A stretch of DNA of 64,000 nucleotides, taken from contig NC_054702.1 of assembly GCF_016097555.1 (NCBI RefSeq), forward strand, positions 88,456,602 through 88,520,601, written 5' to 3'. Made by a program: the position numbers and the translations under genes. Source of the DNA: Gigantopelta aegis. Taxonomy: Eukaryota; Mollusca; Gastropoda; Neomphalida; Peltospiridae. Shown here in pieces: positions 1 through 17,671 of the stretch; position 1 is the first letter of the stretch; each line of letters starts with the position of its first letter. The notes under the pieces were generated by a model. It searched no databases, was not told where the DNA came from, and was given only the letters and a program-made list of their open reading frames with translations.

Positions 1-520
1 TAAAAATGCCATGCTATGAGTGATAAAAAAAAATGTCTTTGTTACTATTGTGCTTTATGCAAATTTCCACACATACACACAAACTAGGCAGCACTGCTAG
101 CGTGTCCCCAGCGAGCAGGGCGGTGAAAAGAGTGAGATATTGATAGTGGCGAGTCACCGGCGACCCCTGATGTAAGATCGCTGTCCTTTGCATCACTAGA
201 AACACATTCGCTGTTAACTCTGGATCGAAGAAAACCTCCGCTACAAATATCGCTGTTTATGTTTTGTGTAAGAGCAAAATTTCCACACAAACAGGCCAAT
301 TTCCGTGGGCTGGGGCAGTGATAAGTACGTAAGCATTCAATGAGATACATTAATTATTTAAAGCACCAAATTATTTTGACATTATAAAAATATAATTTTA
401 TCTATTGTGTCTACTTTTTTCGAAAATAAAACTGTTCCAAACATACATATTATACAAACATACACACGTGTACCCATGTACACACACATGCACACATGCT
501 TTTTTTGTTTTGCTTTTTTT
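1..520. other. No gene recognised
   Basis: AT-rich DNA. A phrase like AAATTTCCACACA occurs twice (61-75 and 279-292). Nothing else stands out. Confidence 0.5.
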
Positions 521-731
521 TTGTTTAACAACACTGCTAGAGCACATCGATTAATTAATCATCAGCTATTGGATGTCAAACATTTGGTAATTCCGACACG
601 TAGTCATAAGAGGAAACATGCTAAATTTTCCCTTATGCAACAAGGGAATCTTTTATATGCATCATCCCACAGACAGGATAGCACATACCACGGCCTTTTA
701 TATACCAGTCGTGATGCACTGGCTGGAACGA
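521..731 (-). mobile_element. SINE, tail type 1, head missing
   Basis: The minus strand runs from the central core (CCAGCCAGTGCATCACGAC) to the tail GTGTTGTTAAACAA. Where the tRNA-like head should follow at 732, a CA-rich tract begins that grows into (AC)n at 805. Confidence 0.8.
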
Positions 732-801
732 TGCACGCATGCATACATATGCATACGCATGATATGAGTATACACATGTCAGACCACACGTACACACGTA
801 A

Positions 802-804
<3 letters not shown>

Positions 805-860
<56 letters not shown>

Positions 861-924
861 CTGGACATCCTGCGTGCGCACATGTTTTAATATATTTCCA
901 ATCAATAGTTTGGCAACCTGTATG

Positions 925-1001
<77 letters not shown>
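805..1001. repeat. (AC)n and (CT)n microsatellites
   Basis: (AC)n at 805-855 and (CT)n at 929-1001 are separated by about 70 bp. They create long but meaningless CV- and RE-repeat frames. Confidence 0.95.
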
Positions 1002-1003
<2 letters not shown>

Positions 1004-1004
1004 A

Positions 1005-1330
1005 GGGCGGGACGTAGCCCAGTGGTAAAGCGCTCGTTCGATGCGCGGTCGGTCTGGGATCGATCCTCGTCGGTGGGTTCATTGGGCTATTTCTCATTCC
1101 AGCCAGTGCACCACGACTGGTATATCAAAGGCCGTGGTATGTACTACCCTGTCTGTGGGATGGTGCATATAAAAGATCCCTTGCTGCTAATCGAAAAGAG
1201 TAGTCCATGAAGTGGCGACAGCGGGTTTCCTCTCTCCATATCTGTGTGGTCCTTAACCATATGTCTGACGCCATATAACCGTAAATAAAATGTGTTGAGT
1301 GCGTCGTTAAATAAAACATTTCCTTTCCTT

Positions 1331-1332
<2 letters not shown>
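1005..1332 (+). mobile_element. SINE, full length, head a, tail type 2
   Basis: Head GGGCGGGACGTAGCCCAGTGG (A-box like) and GGTCGGTCTGGGATCGATCC (B-box like), then the core with GATCCCTTGCTGCTAAT, then the tail ending GTCGTTAAATAAAACATTTC and a (CTTTC) repeat. It serves as the reference copy for this subfamily. Confidence 0.88.
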
Positions 1333-1385
<53 letters not shown>

Positions 1386-1630
1386 GACACACAGATATAC
1401 ACATAAAAAACCTTGTAATTATTAACCACTGTATACCCAAGCCACATCGATATATAACGTGATCTGTAAATGTGGCAATTCATGAAATAAAAAATTTTTA
1501 AAAAGAAGAAAAAAAGCGCGCCAAACAACAACCCTCCCCCAAAAACCCCAAAACAACAACCCCCCCCCAAAAACCCCCCCAAAACCCAAACAAACAATAA
1601 GCAACAAAGGCGTCCCCCCCCCCCCCCCCC
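1333..1630. repeat. (TC)n/(AC)n tract and A/C-rich low-complexity DNA
   Basis: (TC)n then (AC)n at 1333-1381, and CCCCAAAA-type low complexity at 1505-1630 ending in a C homopolymer. Confidence 0.85.
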
Positions 1631-1952
1631 GCCCCCGATTCGCCTCCAGTGCAATAAGTAGTCGGATCGATCGCCATCGGCGGATCCGTCGTGTGTTTTC
1701 TCCTCTACCTATACCCATGACTGATGCATAAAAATTGTACGTACTGTCCTGTCTAGGCAAAACTTCACATAAAATATCCTTTATAGTTTTTTGTGAGTGA
1801 GTAGCATATGAGTTATGTGGCGTAGTGGGGTTTTTGGGCGGTTTTTGGAGGGGGTGTTGGGGGTTTATATTTGTGTTTGTTTGCTTTGTGTTTGTGTATT
1901 GTTGTTTGTTATATACTCTGAATCTTCTAAATAAATCTTATACCACCAACAT

Positions 1953-2339
1953 TTTTTTGTTTAACGACACCACTAGAGCACATATTTGTTAATTCTGACC
2001 GGCCTCGGTGGCGCAGTGGTTAAGCCATCAAACTACAGGCTGGTAGGTACAGTGTTCGCAGCCCGGTACCGGCTCCCACCCAGAGCGAGTTCTTAAGGAC
2101 TCAATGGGTAGGTGTAAAACCACTACACCCTCTTGTCTCTCACTAACCACTAACAATTAACAACTAACCCACTGTCCTGTACAGACAGCCTAGATAGCTG
2201 AGGTGTGTGCCCAGGAGAGTGTGCTTGAACCTTAATTGGATATAAGCACGAAAATAAGTTGAAATGAAATGAAATGTGAATTCTGACACATAGCTTCAGA
2301 GAAACCCGCTACGTTGTTCTCTTAGTAGCAAGGGATCTT
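1953..2339 (-). mobile_element. SINE tail type 1, split by a second SINE
   Basis: Type 1 tail sequence at 1953-1998 and 2279-2339 is interrupted by the element at 1999-2278. It also has an internal deletion near 1984. Confidence 0.75.
1999..2278 (+). mobile_element. SINE family C, full length, nested, with 8-bp target duplication
   Basis: Begins CCGGCCTCGGTGGCGCAGTGG (tRNA-like head) and ends in GAAATGAAATGAAATG-type repeats. AATTCTGA flanks it on both sides (1991-1998 and 2279-2286), showing insertion into the older SINE. Confidence 0.88.
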
Positions 2340-2350
2340 AAACATTGAAA

Positions 2351-2736
2351 TCTAGCTCAGTTGGTAGAGCGCTCGCCTGATGTGTTTGGCTCGAAGGATT
2401 GAAACCTCTCAGTAGACCCATTCTCTGATTGGCCTTTATCCGTCTTAACCAGTGTCCCACGACTGGTATACCCAAACGCTCGCCTGATGTGTTTGGCTCG
2501 AAGGATTGAAACCTCTGATTGGCCTTTATCCGTCTTAACCAGTGTCCCACGACTGGTATACCCAAACGCTCGCCTGATATGTTTGGCTCGAAGGATTGAA
2601 ACCTCTCAGTAGACTCATTCTCTGATTGGCCTTTACCCGTCTTAACCAGTGTCCACGACTGGTATACCCAAGGCATTAATGTATGCTGTGTGTGGGAAAG
2701 GACATATAAAAGATCCCTTGCTGCTAATGGAAAAAC
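2351..2736 (+). mobile_element. SINE, head b, with internal triplication
   Basis: The head TAGCTCAGTTGGTAGAGCGC is followed by a head/core segment present three times (2370-2476, 2477-2566, 2567-2671), the middle copy lacking 17 bp. The core then continues to GCTGCTAATGGAAAAA. The tail of the same SINE resumes at 3429 after a MITE. Confidence 0.8.
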
Positions 2737-2738
2737 GC

Positions 2739-3428
2739 ATGGGCCGATTTCATATGTCTAGGTTATCAGTGGGTTTTGGAACATATGGTTTAAACCTAGG
2801 TTAAACCCTGGGTCATGCTTACTGTGCATTTCGCATGCCCTTGAGGTGGTTTTTCGCTGGGTTTGCTCAAAGTAACTTTTCTTCATGGATAATTTCGGCA
2901 GCAAAATCGTGTTTTACGTCAGTATTGCAGAGCCATGAAATGTGAACGTATTTTAGAGATAATTTGAAGCCACTACAGAAACAGTGGCGTAGCCGGGCTA
3001 TGCCCCCCTGCCCCCCCCAATCCCTGCAAAATTAGGGGTGATCAGTGGCGTACTCAATATCATTGTTTACTTGGCTGCCAGGTGTCCCCCCCCCCCCCAA
3101 TACAAAATCCTGCCAACGCCATTGTACAGAAACGAATACAGGATGGGGGTAGGGGGTTCGAACCCCCTCCCCCTTTAGACAAGATGCCCTTTTGCCTGGG
3201 TTTTTTTTTTTTAGCACGACTGTATAATTAGATCCACCCCTTCACCATGTTCGTGGCGAATGAACAACAAAGCGCCTGAGATATATAGAGGATAATAAAC
3301 GAGATACCAGTTATTATCAAAATTATGTCCCGAATTAAATAATTTTTAGTTGTCGCGAGCTTTAGTGTTAAACCTAGGTTTTGATATAACCCGGTGTTTC
3401 GAAACCCAGACATATGAAATCGGCCCAT
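2739..3428. mobile_element. MITE with 20+ bp terminal inverted repeats inserted in a SINE
   Basis: The left end TGGGCCGATTTCATATGTCT (2740-2759) is repeated inverted at 3408-3427. SINE sequence on the two sides is continuous. The interior carries two poly-C segments (2984-3122) and a stretch (3320-3365) similar to the foldback at 20859-20967. No transposase is encoded. Confidence 0.75.
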
Positions 3429-3529
3429 TGTGGGTTTTGCTAAACGTGTCAGAATTACCAATTATTTGACATTCATTAGCCGATTATTACCTAATCAGTG
3501 TTGTCTAGTTGTGTCGTTAAACAACATAA
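3429..3529 (+). mobile_element. Type 1 SINE tail, continuation of the 2351-2736 copy
   Basis: Reads GTGTCAGAATTACCAA to GTCGTTAAACAACA, the part missing from the interrupted SINE. Confidence 0.75.
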
Positions 3530-3539
3530 TCACGTTTAC

Positions 3540-3665
3540 ACGAATAGGACATCATATACAACGACCTTTGATATACCAGTGGTGGGGCACTGGTTGGGAT
3601 AGGGGGGGAAAAACCTAACGAGTTCGCCGATGACCCTACGACCAAAGCACCTCAGGCGCTTATAC
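3540..3665 (-). mobile_element. SINE fragment, head b and core
   Basis: Diverged core (CTTTGATATACCAGTGGTGG in plus) and a decayed head b. The tail is missing. Confidence 0.55.
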
Positions 3666-3821
3666 CAAACAAGTTTGTTGAACGGGCGGGGGTATTACGT
3701 CTAAATACATTTACATAATGACAGCAAACAATTGCCTTGGTCAAGCAGAATATTACAATAACTTTCCTGAACTCACACTTTCCATTTCGATGAATGATTT
3801 TGACCAAACATGCAATACAAA

Positions 3822-4134
3822 GTTAAAGTTAAAGTTGTTGTTTTGAAGACACCTTCAGAGCACATTGACTTTTTAATCATCGGCTATTGGATGTCAAACA
3901 ATTGATAATTCTAACATATAGAGAAGAAACCCGCCACATTTTTCCATTAGTAGCAAGGGATCTTTTATATGCACCGTCCCACGGACACGATAGCACATAC
4001 CACGGACTTTGGTATACCAGTTGTGGTGGACTGGCTGGAACGAAACATAACTCAATGGGCTCACCGACGGGAATCGATTCTAGAGCGACCGCGCACCAGG
4101 CGACCTCTTTACCACTGGGCTACGTCCTGCCCTC
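3822..4134 (-). mobile_element. SINE, full length, head a, tail type 1
   Basis: Runs on the minus strand from GAGGGCAGGACGTAGCCCAG to the tail ending CAACTTTAACTTTAAC. Confidence 0.85.
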
Positions 4135-4790
4135 TAAGCTTGCAGTTACATTGACAAACTATTCGCTGTTGCTATAAACATGGTTTAAATGTTAAACAGT
4201 AATAAAATATTGCATGTGTAAATAAACAGAATTTGTCTAAATGTCATCCACACACGCTTGTAAACACGCGGATGACGAGGCCCACAGTGGATGCTTGGGA
4301 TGCCCAGCACTTTGTTAAACCTGGACGTACCATGAGTATTCAGTGGTAAATAGTTTGTCCCGAGTGTGTTGGCACTGTACAGGCACTGGGAGTTTTGAGG
4401 ACGGACCCCTTCCCTCCTACTCCAAGCGATTTAAAACACACATGCACTCACGCACTTGTCGACAGCCACTTACTTTAATATATCGAAGGAAAAACCCTAG
4501 ACGGATCACAGAAAAAACTGACAGCACATAATGACTGCAACCAAAACCCTCATTTACGGGGTCAGGAAGGTCACCGTGTTACTCACACTCAATCCCACAT
4601 TACCGCCATTCAGACTAGTGTTTACATTGTATTCAGACATTACTGCATTAGGCGCAAATTCCATAATGTTGTCCGTGTTCCATATACGTATAGGTGTATA
4701 CGTTATCCACAATGCATAGCGTGATCGCACTCGAGTACGGAGGACGCATACATGGAATATACTCAACCCATTTGCACAGGCAATGATTGA
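4135..4790. other. Unassigned intergenic DNA
   Basis: Mixed-composition sequence without recognisable coding or repeat content. Confidence 0.5.
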
Positions 4791-5080
4791 AGTTTGTTTT
4801 GTTTAACGACACCACTAGAGCACATCGATTTATTAATCATCGGCTACTGGATGTCAAACGCTTCGAGGTTATTTTGACAATCAGAGGAACCCCGCTACTA
4901 GGAAGGGATCTTTTATATGCACCATCCCACAGACAGGATAGCACATACCACGGCCTTTGATATACCAGTCATGGTGCACTGGCTGGAACGAGAAATAGCC
5001 CAATGGGCCCACCGACGGGGATCGGTCCCAAACCGACCGCACATCTAGCGAGCGCTTTACCACTGGGCTACGTCCCGCCC
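4791..5080 (-). mobile_element. SINE, full length, head a, tail type 1
   Basis: Head GGGCGGGACGTAGCCCAGTGG at the right end and type 1 tail AAACAAAACAAACTT at the left. Its reverse frame gives the misleading 60-residue open frame seen in many copies. Confidence 0.88.
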
Positions 5081-7119
5081 GTAGAAAGTGATTGATGCGG
5101 ATGACGGATTACGAGTATCCGTTTCTCTCAGTACAATCAGGTTGTATAATTATACTACTAATACGAAAAACCAGTAAAACGTATTCATCTAACACAACTT
5201 TTATTCTCTTAGAAAAATATGAAAGACTGTAAGGACATATTTCCATCATCAACAAACGTATGACAAACGTACAAGAGTAGTAAAGTGGAAAATAACGAAG
5301 ACAGGATGTTTTAACCAGCTCCGCAATAAAACTATACCTGCTAATTACCTCTACACCTGGATTATCACATTCACTTTCGGGGTCCGGGGTAAATTCCTAT
5401 CAATGATAACACGATATATGATATATTATACATATATATAACTTCGATGTAGACAAAACTGGAATTCAGCATTTTGAAGGTAAATATATACATGATTAAT
5501 TCTTAATACAAATCTGCCATGGCACGTTTTTCGGTACACGACTGAACCCGTGCCCAGGGTAGACATGCCTGAACCGTTGGTGGATTGTAGCATATACAAA
5601 GTACCCTGCTAATATACCTTGTTAAATGGGCACTCTGAATACTTATAATATACACTTGAAGTATATTTTAAGATATTAAGAAATTAAAAAGTTTTGTTAA
5701 AAGTTTGCTAACGAAAGAAGAATGTAATAATATGTGTGTGCCTCTTTCATAATTGTGTTGTTCTTTTAAAGTTAATATATTTAACATCTTTATTATGGAG
5801 AAGGCCTAGTAAGTTGTCCAATTTGTGCCTAATCAATTTGTGGGGTTTTTTTCAAACAATAAAATATGTTTCGATCAATTTTTAAATCCCAATAAAAGTA
5901 ACTTTTTCTCTTATAATGTAGTCACCATAAACTTCATTCATTAAAAGGGTAGGGCGAAGATAATGCAATGAAAATGTAATATCAACAAACAAACAAATAA
6001 ATAAATAAATAAATAACATGCATAATTTCGAACAAGGTCATCTCTACGCCCATGGTTCTAGAAATGTTAATTGTGAAGTGTAGCAAGTGAGTGTCAATTT
6101 GCAGTAACTTTCCACAGCCTTTACCAAGTAAACAGGCTGATGCAAGTCCGCGACGCATGCGCATTAAACTAATTGGGACTAACTGACGCAAGAAAGAGTT
6201 ACTCAAAAACTAACAATTATATGACGCCTTTTTAACAATTAAACCTTTGCCGTCTTAGTGTATTTTTAAAAAAAAATTCTGTTAAAAATTTACATTTAAT
6301 TTTACGTTATTACGTTCCACATTAAAATTAATATTTCTTAAATTTGTATTATAATGTTCAGCATTACAGTTTAAAATAATACGTTACAGTATATTTTAGT
6401 TTAAAATGAAACCTCGGCTTAACACATGGCTAGGAAATCTATTTTGATAAAGGCCAAACACAACGGATATTGTATTCTTAAAAGTACTTTTTCTTAAAAT
6501 CGATTATTTATGTTATTGCATTTCATTGTTATTACTAAACTTGGTTTTAATATTTTTTAATATTTACTTGACTCAATTGTTTGAATAACTTATTTTTAAC
6601 CACTAACAAATACAATAATTAACCAATACAAACGTCTCCGCAAGATATGACGTCACGTGGAAAACTTGATAAGTACCTAATTTCTACAGAACAGAATTAA
6701 ATTATTGGTATCAATTATATTTTGAAAACATGCAGCTGTTCCAGAATACATAAACAGAAAGTTTTGGAATCTCCCTAAAATGCTAAATCCAGGATAGGCA
6801 AACATAACAAGTCAATAATTACACGTGTAGCACAGTCTTTGTTGTTGGTTGTTTTTGCCACGAATAAACACTGTGAAATGATAGATATGAGATCTTGAGA
6901 TATTGATTGAAAACAAATGATGTTCTGTCTTTTTCTTTCTCTCACAGACTACTAGAATGAACAAAATGGCTTCACTGGTAGACAGACATCTTGTATTCCA
7001 AGTAGGGGTCACATTTCACACATGCGCAAAACACTGTCCAACGTCTGCAGTTATGACGTTTTACATGACACGCCATCTGCCGGTTCAAGCGAGTGTTGTC
7101 ACCAGTCCAACGCAACAGC
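5081..7119. other. AT-rich DNA downstream of the BATF-like gene
   Basis: No gene or repeat family recognised apart from (AAAT)n at 5990-6016. TGACGTCACGTGG at 6648-6660 joins a perfect CRE to a CACGTG box. The part nearest 7119 should include the BATF-like 3' UTR, but I found no convincing polyadenylation signal. Confidence 0.45.
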
Positions 7120-12195
<5,076 letters not shown>

Positions 12196-12800
12196 TTTGA
12201 AAAAAACTGCCCGATTTGGTCGATGATGCAAGGGAGGATTCGACAAAGCTGAAAGCCAACGCAATGGTATACTTCCTAACGACTACCTATCTCTCTCTGT
12301 AGTGCGCGTCGACTCAATAGATCAGCTGTATATTTCTCGGGAAGCTTGCGTCATAAGACCTCTTCAACTTTGACCTTTAACATATATGAATGAATATGCA
12401 TGACATCGACCAGCCTTACTGGCGGTGTTAACCAATCACAGTCTCTAAAGATCCGCGATGTCATGAATATTCATAAAGGCATCGCCTTCACCTACGTACG
12501 TGTTCTAGATTGCTATTTGTGATGAAATAGGGCTGACCGTTTCGTCGTATATAATCAGCTGACGTGTAAGCTTAGAATAAACCCAAATCATCTGCGTTAT
12601 GCATAGCTAGGGGAAATCCTCATCTAAAAAAAGAATAAGCAATAAGAATATCGACACATTAGGTTTCGACATTGTATAAATAGTAGGCCCCATATACAGT
12701 GCTTATCTCATCGCTAAACAATAATTAAAATACATCATAATAGTCTTGTTTGTATTGTGAAATAAATTAGATTTCCAAAGGAAAATATATTACAGTGTTA
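12196..12800. promoter_or_regulatory. Upstream region of the BATF-like gene
   Basis: Non-repetitive DNA just upstream of the ATG, so the promoter is expected here. On the minus strand AAATATACAG near 12330 and TTATATAC near 12552 could serve as TATA elements. A TGACGTG motif at 12561 is CRE-like. None is decisive. Confidence 0.3.
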
Positions 12801-12840
12801 CCCGTTATTGTTATTACATGTATATACTTATATAATAGGG

Positions 12841-12915
<75 letters not shown>
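12841..12915. repeat. (TA)n microsatellite
   Basis: About 36 TA units. Confidence 0.97.
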
Positions 12916-12923
<8 letters not shown>

Positions 12924-12934
12924 CAGAATGATAG

Positions 12935-13215
12935 AGTTAAAGTTTGGTTTGGTTAACTACACCCCTAGAGCACAATCATGTATTCATTATTGGCTATTGG
13001 ATGTCAAACATTTAGTAATTACGTGTTAGAGGAAACCCGCTCCATTAGTAACAATTAAGGGATCTGTTACATGCACTTTCCCACAGATATGACAGCACAT
13101 GCCATGGACTTTAGCATACCAGTTGTGTGGCACTGATTGGGACGGGAAAAAACCCAGTCAAACAATCGGTCAACTGAGAGATTTTGATCCTGAGACCGAG
13201 GAACCTAGAACCGCG
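12935..13215 (-). mobile_element. SINE, diverged, tail type 1
   Basis: Tail sequence at the left and an older core to the right, lying between the (TA)n and (GA)n tracts. Confidence 0.65.
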
Positions 13216-13230
13216 AGAGAGACATAAGGT

Positions 13231-13516
<286 letters not shown>

Positions 13517-13776
13517 CAAGTTTCGTTTTATGTACGTTTCATTAACTTCAGTACCACCCAAAACAACAACTTAGCATATACCAGTCCTCTGCCATTATAA
13601 TATTTTTCAACTAATAGAGCATTTTTCAAGAACTAAAATTTCATATTAAACCAGTTTACGGGGTGTGTTTTTTATAATATAAAAAAATGTCTATGCGAGT
13701 AAACTGATGTTTGACCTACAAAAAGCATTATGACTGAGCAGAAACACATCGAGTATTAAACAGACACTAATACAAG

Positions 13777-13967
13777 AAAGGGGCGGGAAGTAGCCCAGTG
13801 GTAAAACGGTCCAGGATCGATCCCATCCGGTGGGCCTATTGGGTTATTTCTCGTTCCAGCCAGTGCGCCACGACTAGTATATCAAAGACCGTGGTATGTA
13901 CCATCCTGTCTGTGGGATGGTTCATATAAAAGATCCCTTGCAACTAATGGAAACATTTAGCATGTTA
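13777..13967 (+). mobile_element. SINE, head a, tail lost
   Basis: Head GGGCGGGAAGTAGCCCAGTGG with a deletion between A and B boxes. The core runs to GATCCCTTGC. Confidence 0.75.
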
Positions 13968-14787
13968 ATACGTCTCCCAAGTTCATCTATGGGACTGAGA
14001 TCGGATGACACTACTGCTCTAGCCAATCGACAACGTGTTTTTGATGCTATTATTTGTCTTTAAGTGATGGACCTGTGTGATTCGAGGAAACAATTGGATT
14101 CATATGCGCAGGAAAACATTTCCAACAAGTGGAAATATCATGCATTTGCCCTGCCCGTGAGCCCGTGACGTCACCAACTGCGTTCCGACACAGCATGCAC
14201 ATGCAATATGTGCTGTAGTTGAACATATGCACTGAGAGATGTTCTAGAGTGAATAGGTATAACAATATGTAGAAATGCATTTTTCTAATGTGTATACTTT
14301 CTTGTTTGATGAGTATACTTGTTGTGACAATAGGTCTAGATACTCAGGGAACAAACACGCCGCCGTCACATATTATACCAGCCATGTTGTATACAGAACA
14401 ATGCGAAAGGCAGATTCTGCTGCCAACTATGCTTTGAATTTGCCCCATGCCAGTGTAGGTGTCCCCTACAATGGTTTTAAACATCATTTAGTAACCAATA
14501 TATCTTTTGGACTTGGCAAGAAGATTGTATTGGTGCGGTTGCGAACAAATTTCATTCTGTTAAGCCAGTGTTGGGTTGAATGTCCTCCTTTAGGCGACGC
14601 AGGAAGGATGAAAAGAAGTGGTCTTGTGTCATGCTGGTTTCGTTCATACATATTTAACACAATCATGTTGTTGTTTTCTTAAAAAGAAGAAAATAAAAAA
14701 ACAAAACAAAAAAACCCGCCTTAGTGTAAACATTATCAGTGTACACTGACTGAACCACATTTTTATGAAGAGTAATCACCTGAAGCA
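13968..14787. other. Unassigned intergenic DNA with a perfect CRE
   Basis: TGACGTCA at 14166-14173. An open frame of 135 codons in plus (14275-14682) has no recognisable domain, no partner exon and no family resemblance. Confidence 0.4.
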
Positions 14788-14910
14788 CTTCTCGTTCCAG
14801 CCAGTGCTCCACAACTGGTGAAACAAAGGCCGTGGTATGTATTATCCTGTCTGTGGGATGGTGCATGTAAAAGATCCCTTATTGCTAATCGAAATTAGTA
14901 GCCCATGACT
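14788..14910 (+). mobile_element. SINE core fragment
   Basis: CTCGTTCCAGCCAGTGCTCC to GATCCCTTATTGCTAATCG, with the start of a type 2 tail. Confidence 0.7.
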
Positions 14911-15161
14911 AAGATGTGTTGGAAAGCGCTGTGAAACCCATCTCCAACATTACTAATAAACACGGGAAGAAGGATTTCTCATGATGACGAGTATACATGT
15001 GGCTGAATAATTTGTAGACGATTATTAGCAAGAATTGGAGATCATTAAGAGCCAGTCGAGTGTACGTCTACAGTTCGTTACGTGTATTTACGATTGAGAA
15101 ATCAAGAAGGATGAGATTAGCGCTTCCCTCGCTCCTCTCTTAGATAGCTTGCAGCCGTATA

Positions 15162-15530
15162 ATATGAATGTATGAATGAATGGATGGATGGATGAATGAA
15201 TGAATGAATGAATGAATGAATGAATGTATGAATGAATGGATGGATGGATAGATGGATTGGTGAATGGATGGATGAATGAATGAATGAATGAATTGATGGA
15301 TGGATGGATGGATGAATGAATGAATGAATGATGTATGTATGTATGTATGTATGTATGTATGTATGTATGTATGTATGTATGTATGTATGAATGAATGAAT
15401 GAATGGATGGATGGATAAATTGGTGGATGAATGGATGAATTGGTGATTGGATGGATGGATGGATGGATGGATGGATGAATTGGCGAATGGATGGATGGAT
15501 GGACGGATGGATGGATGAATATTTATGTCA
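15162..15530. repeat. (TGAA)n/(TGGA)n/(TGTA)n microsatellite
   Basis: About 365 bp of interleaved tetranucleotides, including an uninterrupted (ATGT)n run near 15332-15387. Confidence 0.95.
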
Positions 15531-15890
15531 CCCAAGTTCAACATTATTTTGGCAGGCCTATATTACTGGCTATGCATAGTAGCTGTTAATAGATTTCTCT
15601 GTCAATACTATGAATTCAGACATATAGACATTCATATATTAAATATTGACATTCCACATAAAATGTTATCTTATGACAGAGGAAAATCAACTAGTTGACA
15701 TACGCAAGCTCCAGTTTGCAGTACATATTATGATCTATCAAATTATTATTATTATCTTTTTAATGATGACATTTTGTTTATAAAATCACTGATGAGCAGC
15801 TAACCCTGTTCTTAGTTCTCTCATTAGCTATGACCTTGAGGCAGTTTACTCGTGTGGAGACATATTGTCAGTGTAGATGATATGTTTCAT

Positions 15891-16070
15891 AAAGTTTGTT
15901 TTGTTTGACGACACCACTAGAGCACATTGTTTTATTAACCATCGGCTATTAGATGTCAAACGTTTGGTAATTCTGACAGTCGTAGGGAGAAAACCCACTA
16001 CATTTTCCCAATAGTAGTTTATATGCACCATCCCACAGACAGGATAGGACATACCACGGCCTTTGATATC
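15891..16070 (-). mobile_element. SINE, tail type 1, head missing
   Basis: Type 1 tail and core, meeting the next SINE tail-out as an inverted pair. Confidence 0.75.
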
Positions 16071-16300
16071 GAATCGAATCCCCTCAGTGGAACCATTTTC
16101 TTATTGTTTTTCCCCAGTCTCAACCAGTGTTCCACGACTGGTATATCAAAGTTCGTGGTATGTGCTGTCCTGACTGGAAAGTGCATATGGAAAAACCCTT
16201 GCTGCTAATGGAAAAATGTAGCGGGTTCTCCTCTGAAAACAACAGCCCGATTTCTCAACGTGCTCTAGTAGTATCATTAAACAAAACAGACTTTAATTTT
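16071..16300 (+). mobile_element. SINE, tail type 1, partial head
   Basis: Core GTTCCACGACTGGTATATC to the degraded tail TCTAGTAGTATCATTAAACA. Confidence 0.7.
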
Positions 16301-16916
16301 GTATATTTCTGCTTTCTCCACATCCCAGTCTGTCTGTTCTATATTCTCCATTCGTCCGTCCGTCCCTTCTGCAATCCTTTCGCATATCTGCCTCTACCCA
16401 TCGCTCCTTTTAGACTGCTTTGTGAAGAGCTCTACAAATCCACCGACCAACCCTTAACTAACTATCTCTCCATTTCCCCTTGCTGTTACTGGCACCAAAT
16501 GAAAAGTGGCGTGTGCGGTATACAAGTATTTCACAGTTCCAATAAGTTAGATACAGAAGTTATCGGTTAATATATGAATAGTTTCGCCGTGCACGCGCCG
16601 GGCTCGTGGCCTGCATTACGTGATTGTCTCTAACCGTAGCCGTACGCTATCCGGCAAACACATAACGGGCGTAAAGTAAGGCATTACCTGCTCAAATAAC
16701 TCAGGCTAATCAGAACGTGTCGACCGTGACAGTATCGATTTTGTTTACCTTCTGAGTATGACATGACTCCAGGCGCTGAATATTCATTTGAATAAAAATT
16801 TATATCTGTTTACGTATTCTGCGATTTTATTTATGGAAGATTGCAATCATCTAAAGCTCTTATTAATACATAGACATTTGCACGTATTCATACATCTATA
16901 TATACCCTTCACTGGC
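16301..16916. other. Unassigned intergenic DNA
   Basis: No coding or repeat signal recognised. Confidence 0.4.
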
Positions 16917-17127
16917 ATCGGCGGTGTCAGACATAAGGCTGGTAGTGGTAGGTACTGGGTTCGTAGCCTGGTACCGGCTTAAACGACTCAATGGGTAGGT
17001 GTAAGACCACTACACCCTCTTCTCTCTCACTAACAACTAACAACTAACCCACTGTCCTGGACAGATATCTGAGGTGTGTGCTTGAACCTTAATTGGATAT
17101 AAGCACACAAATAAGTTGAAATGAATG
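16917..17127 (+). mobile_element. SINE family C
   Basis: A degenerate head (CATCGGCGGTGTCAGACATA), the body with ACTACACCCTCTTCTCTCTC, and the tail GCACACAAATAAGTTGAAAT. Confidence 0.75.
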
Positions 17128-17217
17128 ACACGTGTCCCTTCTGTACCCACCCAACTCGGGGTTTAGACCACACTGCGTATAAACATATTACGCTGGATAT
17201 ACTGAATTTAGAATAGA

Positions 17218-17526
17218 AATGTTTTAACGACGCACTCAACGCATTATATTTTACGGTTATATGGCGTCAGACATATGGTTAAGGACCACACAGATATTGA
17301 GAGAGGAAACCCGCTGTCGCCATGGGCTACTCTTTTCGATTAGCAGCAAGGGATCTTTTATATACACCATCCCACAGATAGGGTAGTACATACCACGGCC
17401 TTTGATATACCAGTCGTGGTGCACTGGCTGGAACGAGAAATAGCCCATTGAGCCCATCGACGGGGACCGATCCCACACAGACCGCGCATCGAGCGAGCGC
17501 TGTACCACTGGGCTACGTCTCGCCCC
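17218..17526 (-). mobile_element. SINE, full length, head a, tail type 2
   Basis: Head GGGGCGAGACGTAGCCCAGTGG-like at right and tail CGTTAAAACATTTC at left. Confidence 0.85.
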
Positions 17527-17671
17527 TATACTGAATTTAGTACTGATATCTATAATATAATACGCAACGCCTTTTTAACAGTTTCCCATCGTTCTGGTCG
17601 CTTCTTCTCTTTTGATATGCACTGCCGACAGCCTTCTTTGTACTTACTTACCCAATGCCACATTTCGAAAG

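Noticed and set aside
407-925. 172-codon open frame through (AC)n
   Set aside because: It runs through a SINE and a microsatellite (poly-His/Thr), with no domain.
4881-5063. Recurrent frame reading HHDWYIKGRGMCYPVCGMVHIKD
   Set aside because: The same peptide comes from every head/core SINE copy in the window (also near 1100, 17400, 21600, 26000, 54300). It is a translation of the repeat, not a gene.
14275-14682. 135-codon plus-strand open frame
   Set aside because: No similarity to a family I know, no splice partners and composition like the flanks. Long frames of this size are expected by chance in 64 kb.
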